Notes under the pieces: model-generated
Database searches by the model: none
What the model saw: the letters and a program-made list of their open reading frames with translations, nothing else
Told to the model about the DNA's origin: nothing
Position numbers and translations under genes: made by a program
In this document: positions 59,190 to 64,000 of the stretch, one piece after another
Layout of the letters: every line of letters starts with the position of its first letter
Position numbering within the stretch: the stretch's first letter is position 1
NCBI RefSeq assembly: GCF_046244365.1
Contig: NZ_CP176395.1
Location: 5,642,001-5,706,000, forward strand
From: Paenibacillus_V sp046244365
GTDB lineage: Bacteria > Bacillota > Bacilli > Paenibacillales > NBRC-103111
DNA length: 64,000 nt
Direction of reading: 5' to 3'

Positions 59190-59438
59190 CTATTGCTTCC
59201 GCTTGCTGTTGCGGATCATGACGATCGTGAACAGCACCATCGATAGGAGAAAGACGCCGATAATAAATCCGAAGAACACCCAGCCCGCCATATTTTGCAG
59301 CCAGCCGGCCGAAGGATCTTCCCCCTCGCAGGCGCAAGCTTGAACCGCAGGTCCGATTAACGCAACCAAAGCCGAAGCCAAAGCCGCAATTCCGAATGCG
59401 GCGCCGATTGCCGCGAAACGTTTTCGCATCTTGCTCAT
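59190..59438 (-). CDS. Small membrane protein of unknown function
   Basis: 82 residues. A signal-like helix (RFAAIGAAFGIAALASALVALIG) ends before a short extracytoplasmic loop with two Cys (QACACEGEDPSAGW) and a second membrane helix (VFFGFIIGVFLLSMVLFTIVMI), then a basic tail (RNSKRKQ). The family is not recognised; this topology suits a small membrane regulator, but no function can be assigned. AAAGGAG precedes the ATG at 13 bases. It lies 108 bases upstream of addB on the same strand. Confidence 0.7.
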   Translation of the reverse strand: MSKMRKRFAAIGAAFGIAALASALVALIGPAVQACACEGEDPSAGWLQNMAGWVFFGFIIGVFLLSMVLFTIVMIRNSKRKQ

Positions 59439-59596
59439 ACTCGAATCGCTACTCCTTTATCCCGTTGCCGCTTCCGCAGGCGATCGCCTTGCTCGGAGCG
59501 TATAGTCCATTATACCAAGCGTAGCAATAATTCGCTCTATTGCAACACGCAATCGTTTCCAAGAACGGCTGAAACAAGTCAAACCAGGTCTGATAC

Positions 59597-59621
59597 ATAT
59601 ATAAATAAATAAATAAATAAA
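59597..59621. repeat. (AAAT)n microsatellite
   Basis: About six AAAT units. On the minus strand it is the T-rich tail of the hairpin at 59622-59666. The stretch 59439-59596 holds no gene or motif I can see. Confidence 0.85.
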
Positions 59622-59666
59622 AGACAGTTCGCCGTCGGCCAGAAACCGGCCCTCCGCGTCCTGTCT
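59622..59666 (-). terminator. Hairpin terminator of the hemAT remnant
   Basis: Minus strand AGACAG and CTGTCT close a long helix around a GGCC-GGTTTCT-GGCC core; the tail is TTTATTTATTT. Confidence 0.55.
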
Positions 59667-59674
59667 GAACGTCT

Positions 59675-60029
59675 TTACAACGCTTTCGTCGTTTCATCCA
59701 GCGTTTCCGCAGAAACCGAAACGCGAGATACGGATTCACCGATTTCCTCGATCGTACGGACTAGTGAATCGATTTCTAACTCCAGCTTGTTAATGTCTAC
59801 CAAATTCCCGTCCATCGAGGACAAAATATCGTCGAATACCGCTCTCGTTTCCGCCGATTCCGATATTCGCTTCAATTAGCGGCTGAATGGCTTTCATGAT
59901 CCGCAAATCATCGATAGTCAAAGCAATCATCTTGATTTGGTCCGCGAGCTCGCTGTTCGGCATCGCCGCAAGCGTCGCTTCCGATGCTTGCGCCTGTTCC
60001 GCCAAACTTCCCTGCTTCTGCGGCTTCAT
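59675..60029 (-). pseudogene. hemAT: HemAT (haem-based aerotaxis transducer) remnant, internally deleted
   Basis: Two pieces in different frames. The first, from the ATG at 60029 (GGAAAG upstream), reads to QIKMIALTIDDLRIMKAIQPLIEANI, like the N-terminus of HemAT before its globin core (compare [26 protein letters not shown]). The second begins near 59875 in another frame, ISESAETRAVFDDILSSMDG, and ends SVSRVSVSAETLDETTKAL, matching the far C-terminus of the methyl-accepting domain. The haem pocket and nearly all the signalling domain, roughly 300 codons, are gone. The junction is near 59870 at a short shared AATATC. It is not functional as an oxygen sensor. It follows fni on the same strand. 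Confidence 0.82.
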
Positions 60030-60075
60030 CTTTCCAAAAAACGGAAATACGCTCGTAAGCGTATGATACGGACAC

Positions 60076-61212
60076 TTACCCAAACCTGTCACCGTCCTCC
60101 AAATCGAATGCCGTCCGTACGAGCCGGTCCGTCTCCTTAAGCTCGCGAATGCTTCCCGCGCCTATGCCGAACATCGCAATGCGAAGCTCAAGCTCCAGTC
60201 TATCGAACAAGCGATCGATCAGTTCCTCCGAATCGACGGCAGCGGCCAGCAACGAGCGGCCGAAGCCGGCCAAATCCGCGCCGAGCGCAATCGCCTTGGC
60301 CGCGTCGACACCGTTCTGCACCCCGCCGCTGCCGATCACGACCGCTTCCTGCACGGCCTTTCTTACCTCGCGAACGGATACCGCAGTCGGAATCCCCCAA
60401 TCCGCAAAAGCTTCGGCAGCCGCCTTGCGCACCGCATCGCGTGACCGGTGCTTCTCCACTTGGCTCCAAGACGTGCCTCCCGCGCCTGCCACATCGATAA
60501 ACGATACCCCCGCTTCGTTAAGCCTTCGCGCGGCTGCGCCGTCGATTCCCCAGCCTACTTCCTTAATGCCGACAGGGACATGCAGCGACCGGCAAACCGA
60601 TTCGATCCGGCTGAGCAGCTGACGGAAATCCGTATCGCCTTCCGGTTGGAAGGCCTCCTGCAGACTGTTCAAATGAAGGACGAGCGCGTCCGCTTCCGCG
60701 AGCTCCACGGCGCGTCTGCAATGATCGACGCCATAGCCGTAATTGAGCTGAACCGCTCCGAGGTTAGCGATGACGGGGATCGAGGGAGCAATCGTTCGGA
60801 TACGAAACGTATCAGCCAATTCCTCTCGTTCGATGGCCGCACGCATAGAGCCAAGCCCCATTGCCCATCCATGCCGTTCCGCCGAGGCGGCCAGACGCCG
60901 ATTAATTGCTGCCGCTTCCTTCGTTCCTCCGGTCATCGAACTGACGAGCAAGGGAGCACGCAGCGTTTTATCCAGAAAAACGGTCGATAGCGAAATGTCC
61001 GGCAAACTTAGCTCCGGTATGGCATTGTGGCGAAAGCGGTATCGCTCGAAGCCGGTGCGGATCCGCTCCCCGCTCACCTCCCGGTGCAAGCAAATGTCAA
61101 TGTGCTCCGCCTTTCTCGTTTCGGTTACGGTAGCGCCGTCATCATATACGCCCGCGCCTTCTTCCTGCTCGGTCTCGGGCTTCCGGCCGCTCAAACCTGC
61201 CTCTGCTTTCAT
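60076..61212 (-). CDS. fni: Type 2 isopentenyl-diphosphate delta-isomerase
   Basis: 378 residues, FMN- and NADPH-dependent TIM barrel. Starts near RKAEHIDICLHREVSGERIRTGFERYRFRHNAIPEL; then LLVSSMTGGTKEAAAINR, GLGSMRAAI, NLGAVQLNYG, LHLNSLQEAFQPEGDTDF, PVGIKEVGWGI and IGSGGVQNGVDAAKAIALGADL. It interconverts IPP and DMAPP for isoprenoids. The N-terminal 35 residues are an acidic, probably disordered extension. ATG at 61212 has GAGGGGAAG upstream; 61239 is an alternative. Confidence 0.96.
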   Translation of the reverse strand: MKAEAGLSGRKPETEQEEGAGVYDDGATVTETRKAEHIDICLHREVSGERIRTGFERYRFRHNAIPELSLPDISLSTVFLDKTLRAPLLVSSMTGGTKEAAAINRRLAASAERHGWAMGLGSMRAAIEREELADTFRIRTIAPSIPVIANLGAVQLNYGYGVDHCRRAVELAEADALVLHLNSLQEAFQPEGDTDFRQLLSRIESVCRSLHVPVGIKEVGWGIDGAAARRLNEAGVSFIDVAGAGGTSWSQVEKHRSRDAVRKAAAEAFADWGIPTAVSVREVRKAVQEAVVIGSGGVQNGVDAAKAIALGADLAGFGRSLLAAAVDSEELIDRLFDRLELELRIAMFGIGAGSIRELKETDRLVRTAFDLEDGDRFG

Positions 61213-61504
61213 GTGCTTCCCCTCTCGGTTATCCCCCATTTTTCCGGTCGTTCCAGCCTCTTACAGCCGCTTCGCCATTCCCCGGAAATCTACTGGTTCT
61301 AGCATAACACAACGCGCCGCTTTTCCAAAGAATCACGCTTGTACCGGGCGGTTTCCGCCCTAAGGCCGATCGGCAGCTATGACACCTCAGGGAGTTCAGC
61401 CTGTCTTTTTTCACCGGCGACAATAGGACATGTCTATTCCGACAAGGAAATAAGGTATAATGAAGCAGACATGCCATTTTTGGAAATTGAGAGGAGCCTA
61501 CTCG

Positions 61505-62191
61505 GTGAAAATTACGTATTTGGGTCATTCGTGTTTTATGGTGGAAGCGGACGGACGCCGCGTTGTCATCGATCCTTTTCTGACTGGGAACCCGCTTGCC
61601 GCCATGAGAGCGGAAGACGTGAAAACGGATGCCGTCCTACTGACGCACGGCCATTCCGACCACATCGGGGACGCTCTTGCGATCGCGCTTGCCAACGATT
61701 GTCCCATCGTTTCGAATTTTGAAATCGCCGCTTATTTCGCCGCTAAGGGCGCTAAAACGATCGGCATGAATACAGGCGGCAGCTGCTCGTTCGAGTGGGG
61801 CTCGCTTAAATGGACGCAGGCGTTCCACAGCTCCAGCATCCAAGCCGATGACGGCACGCTTCTTTACGGCGGTCAAGCCTCCGGCCTGCTGCTGACGATG
61901 GGCGGCCGAACGTTCTATCATGCCGGCGATACCGCTTTGTTCAGCGACTTGAAGCTGATCGGCGACCGTCATGCCATTGACGTTTGCGCGCTGCCGATTG
62001 GAGATTTTTACACAATGGGACCGGATGACGCCCTGCAGGCGGCCGAATGGGTTCATGCAAAGCTTTCCATCCCGGTTCACCACAGCACGTTTCCGGGGAT
62101 CAAGCAGGACGCCCGCGCTTGGGTGGAACGTTTGGAAGCCAAAGGCTTACGCGGCATCGCCCTTGAGCCGGGCCACGCGGCAGAAGCCTAG
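61505..62191 (+). CDS. UPF0173 metal-dependent hydrolase (metallo-beta-lactamase fold)
   Basis: 228 residues. VKITYLGHSCFMVEADGRRVVIDPFLTGNPLA at the start, the zinc motif THGHSDHIGD, further ligands in FYHAGDTALFSDLKLIG, and VHHSTFPGIKQDA. Members hydrolyse an unknown substrate. GTG start with GAGAGGAG upstream; the frame is open from 61460. A -10 TATAAT (61456-61461) lies 44 bases before the start. It is divergent from fni. Confidence 0.93.
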   Translation: MKITYLGHSCFMVEADGRRVVIDPFLTGNPLAAMRAEDVKTDAVLLTHGHSDHIGDALAIALANDCPIVSNFEIAAYFAAKGAKTIGMNTGGSCSFEWGSLKWTQAFHSSSIQADDGTLLYGGQASGLLLTMGGRTFYHAGDTALFSDLKLIGDRHAIDVCALPIGDFYTMGPDDALQAAEWVHAKLSIPVHHSTFPGIKQDARAWVERLEAKGLRGIALEPGHAAEA

Positions 62192-62331
62192 AATACGCAA
62201 TAGACTTACGCGAGCATGCAAACAACTATGATAACAAAACTTTAGATACCACATGCTGTTACCGGAGAGACGAAGCTTTCCGCAAATGCAGATGAATATC
62301 ATGGAAAGATACGTTTTGAATCGTCATACAT

Positions 62332-62373
62332 AAAAGCCGGCGACAGACGCTCGCGTCCGCTGCCGGCTCTTTT
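62332..62373. terminator. Bidirectional intrinsic terminator
   Basis: AAAAGCCGGC and GCCGGCTCTTTT with a long loop containing GCGTCC. It lies between the convergent UPF0173 hydrolase and CcdC-like genes. Confidence 0.85.
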
Positions 62374-62386
62374 ATGATTGCCAATT

Positions 62387-62884
62387 TTACAGACTGGCGT
62401 CGGATCCGACGCCGCCAGTCGTCTTCATTCGAAGGACGCTGCGGTATTTCACGAAGCTGGCCACGCGCCACGGCACCAAATAACAGACCGCCAGCAGGAA
62501 GAACAGGAAGATGAGCGTCGATTGGTCGATACCGCCGATATAACTGCGCAAACCTAGGCGGATGATCAGCAGTCCGGCAAGCGCAGCGACAAATGCTTTG
62601 CTTCGCTTCGCATATATGTTGCCGTCCTCGCGCAGCTCGTAATTGGTCGTCAGGATCATCGGTACGGAAAGCAGCAGACCGAGCGCTACCGTAACTGCCG
62701 CTTCCGCGACCGTCACGTGAATGTCCGGGTTCGACAGCTGCAAGAAGCCGAAAGACATGAATAGAAGCGGCAAAAAAATGCGGATTCCCGAGCCTTTGAT
62801 CGGCACGCGCATCGCTCTCGTCCTGCGCCAAAGCACAAGGCCGAAAATGAGAATTACCATGTAGAATGCGGAATTGTTCGTCAT
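62387..62884 (-). CDS. ccdC: CcdC-family membrane protein (DUF1453)
   Basis: 165 residues, five membrane segments. Family features are WRRTRAMRVPIKGSGIRIFLPLLFMSFG after the first helix, SVPMILTTNYELREDGNIYAKRSKAFVAAL, and RSYIGGIDQSTLIFLFFLLAVCYLVPWR. B. subtilis CcdC is encoded next to cytochrome c biogenesis genes but is not essential for it. No ccdA or resABC is near here, so the functional link is unproven. AAAGGTG precedes the ATG at 62884; a GTG three codons earlier is possible. Confidence 0.82.
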   Translation of the reverse strand: MTNNSAFYMVILIFGLVLWRRTRAMRVPIKGSGIRIFLPLLFMSFGFLQLSNPDIHVTVAEAAVTVALGLLLSVPMILTTNYELREDGNIYAKRSKAFVAALAGLLIIRLGLRSYIGGIDQSTLIFLFFLLAVCYLVPWRVASFVKYRSVLRMKTTGGVGSDASL

Positions 62885-63031
62885 TAGGATCACCTTTATC
62901 CCGAAAGTTGAATGAAACGTTTATACGTAAATTGTAACTCCGGGAAGACGCCCCGCACAAATGACTTTTTGCACCTTCTGCGCTGACGAAAGTAAGAACG
63001 GCCGTAGCTCGTCGCTACAGCCGCCTTATTT

Positions 63032-64000
63032 CTATTTGCTCGTTACCTCGAAAATCGCGAATTTCAAGTAGTTTCCTTCGTCCACGCCGAGAACGTGCGG
63101 ATGATCCTTGCCTGCGGCGCGCCACTCGATCAGTCGGAGCCGTTTGCCCGCATCGACGGCCGCTTCCTGAATCGTCTGCAAAAACAGCTCCGGCTTCATA
63201 TGATACGAACAGCTTGCCGTCACGAGAAAGCCGCCTTCGTTAACCAGCTTCATCCCATGCAGGTTGATGTCCTTATACCCTCGGCATGCGCCCTCGACCG
63301 CGCCGCGCGACTTGGCGAAGGCGGGCGGATCCAAAATGACGACGTCCCACGTTCGTCCGCCCTTGTCGAGCGGCTTGGAGGTGTCCACCTTCTTCTCGCC
63401 GGCTTGCCCGCGCTGGATGCGCTGATCCACTCCGCGCACCTGCTCGCGCAAGTAATCGAAGGCGTCTGCGACGACGAATTCGACGCGGTCCTCGAAGCCG
63501 TTTAGCGCTACGTTACGGCGGGCGCTCTCCACGGCATGCTCGGAAATGTCGAGGCATGTGACCTTTTTGGCGCCATATTTGCAAGCATGAAGCGTAAAGC
63601 TTCCGGTGTGCGAGAAACATTCCAGCACGTTCGCGCCGTCCCAATAAGGGAAAGTGACGACTTTGCCGTTAGCGTTTACGGGTACGAGACGAGCCGCTTC
63701 TTCTTTTGCCCGTGTCTCTTCGGACGCTGCATCCGCGCCTGCCGCCTCGGGATTCTCCTTCAGCTCGATGCCGCTACGCCGTCCCCAGCCGGTCATGAGC
63801 GGTTCGATCGAAGCGCGGTTTTCGCGCTGGTCGAAAAAGTACCCCGTTTTTTGCCCTTCCTCGATGTCCACTTCAAGCTGGAGGCCGTTTTCTACAATGC
63901 GTACATGACGCGGGCATTGTCCGTATAGCGGTCCTTTCGTTTGCGCCAGCCCTTCCAGCTCCCGCACCGAAACGTCGCTGCGCTCATAAATGCCGGCAGG
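63032..64000 (-). CDS. Class I rRNA large-subunit methyltransferase (RlmI-like), cut by window end
   Basis: 322 residues visible, and the frame continues past the right edge (AGIYERSDVSVRELEGL just inside). SAM domain VLECFSHTGSFTLHACKYGAKKVTCLDISEHAVESARRN, VILDPPAFAKSRGAVEGACRGYKDIN and TASCSYHM are the catalytic features of RlmI/RlmK-type enzymes that methylate a cytosine of 23S rRNA; the N-terminal PUA domain lies outside. About 20 residues (PEAAGADAASEETRAKEEA) form an acidic insert between the EEL and SAM domains. The family is firm; the exact rRNA target is not. Confidence 0.92.
   Translation of the reverse strand, partial: PAGIYERSDVSVRELEGLAQTKGPLYGQCPRHVRIVENGLQLEVDIEEGQKTGYFFDQRENRASIEPLMTGWGRRSGIELKENPEAAGADAASEETRAKEEAARLVPVNANGKVVTFPYWDGANVLECFSHTGSFTLHACKYGAKKVTCLDISEHAVESARRNVALNGFEDRVEFVVADAFDYLREQVRGVDQRIQRGQAGEKKVDTSKPLDKGGRTWDVVILDPPAFAKSRGAVEGACRGYKDINLHGMKLVNEGGFLVTASCSYHMKPELFLQTIQEAAVDAGKRLRLIEWRAAGKDHPHVLGVDEGNYLKFAIFEVTSK

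Noticed and set aside
59597..59621. (AAAT)n run as a possible replication origin or iteron
   Set aside because: No DnaA boxes or longer iterons nearby; it is the AT-rich tail of a hairpin.
1..64000. CRISPR arrays, prophage, insertion sequences, tRNA genes
   Set aside because: No regularly spaced repeats, no transposase, integrase or phage structural genes, and no cloverleaf with a GGTTCRA arm was seen on either strand.

Overview
The window is chromosomal DNA, about 55% GC by eye, from an endospore-forming member of the Bacillales, most likely the Paenibacillus/Cohnella group. The evidence is the Bacillus-like order yqeY-rpsU / nfeD-floA / yqfC-yqfD-phoH-pgpH-ybeY-dgkA-cdd-era-yqzL-recO-glyQS-yqxD-dnaG-sigA-trmK-nif3, the sporulation genes yqfC and yqfD, a glycine T-box, AddAB in place of RecBCD, strong AGGAGG ribosome binding sites, and many regulators of Paenibacillus style. 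No prophage, insertion sequence, CRISPR array or tRNA was seen.

Layout. 1-700: the 3' end of a subtilisin-like protease and its terminator. 712-1120: RNase P RNA on the minus strand, of type A rather than the B. subtilis type B. 1199-26752: a long minus-strand housekeeping block covering translation, primase and sigma-A, DNA repair, membrane homeostasis, c-di-AMP turnover and sporulation. The plus-strand lipid II flippase gene amj is set antisense between cdd and era. 26974-28398: malic enzyme. 28508-30702: an SgrR-type regulator divergent from a 59-residue small protein. 30873-35855: an amino-sugar cluster (AraC regulator, Gfo/Idh, nagB, nagA, Gfo/Idh). 36085-38004: a TetR repressor joined in frame to an FAD oxidoreductase, with three matching operators. 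38430-40226: a GGDEF-EAL membrane protein. 40381-46687: a ketone-body/short-chain acyl-CoA operon with a near-perfect sigma-54 promoter and its own enhancer-binding activator. 47362-50268: a ceramidase-like hydrolase divergent from a GntR regulator fused to a solute-binding domain. 50592-64000: a SEC-C protein, addAB, an internally deleted HemAT remnant, type 2 IPP isomerase, a UPF0173 hydrolase, a CcdC-like protein and a 23S rRNA methyltransferase cut by the window end.

The observations most worth checking are these. (1) A dispersed intergenic element of about 90 bp has four copies, near 13301, 21701, 40236 and 45084. Its 5' part can fold as a nested hairpin plus pseudoknot, with compensatory changes in the hairpin arms between copies, and its 3' A-run abuts a hairpin in every copy. 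(2) The TetR-oxidoreductase fusion reads straight through a perfectly placed internal ribosome binding site and has three TTAGAC-N5-GTCTAA-type palindromes, one inside the coding region. (3) The SgrR-type regulator and divergent small ORF recall the sgrR/sgrS-sgrT arrangement. (4) The hemAT relic keeps only its two ends.

Starts were chosen by ribosome binding site and family length. Function calls rest on motifs recognised by eye; no database search was run.
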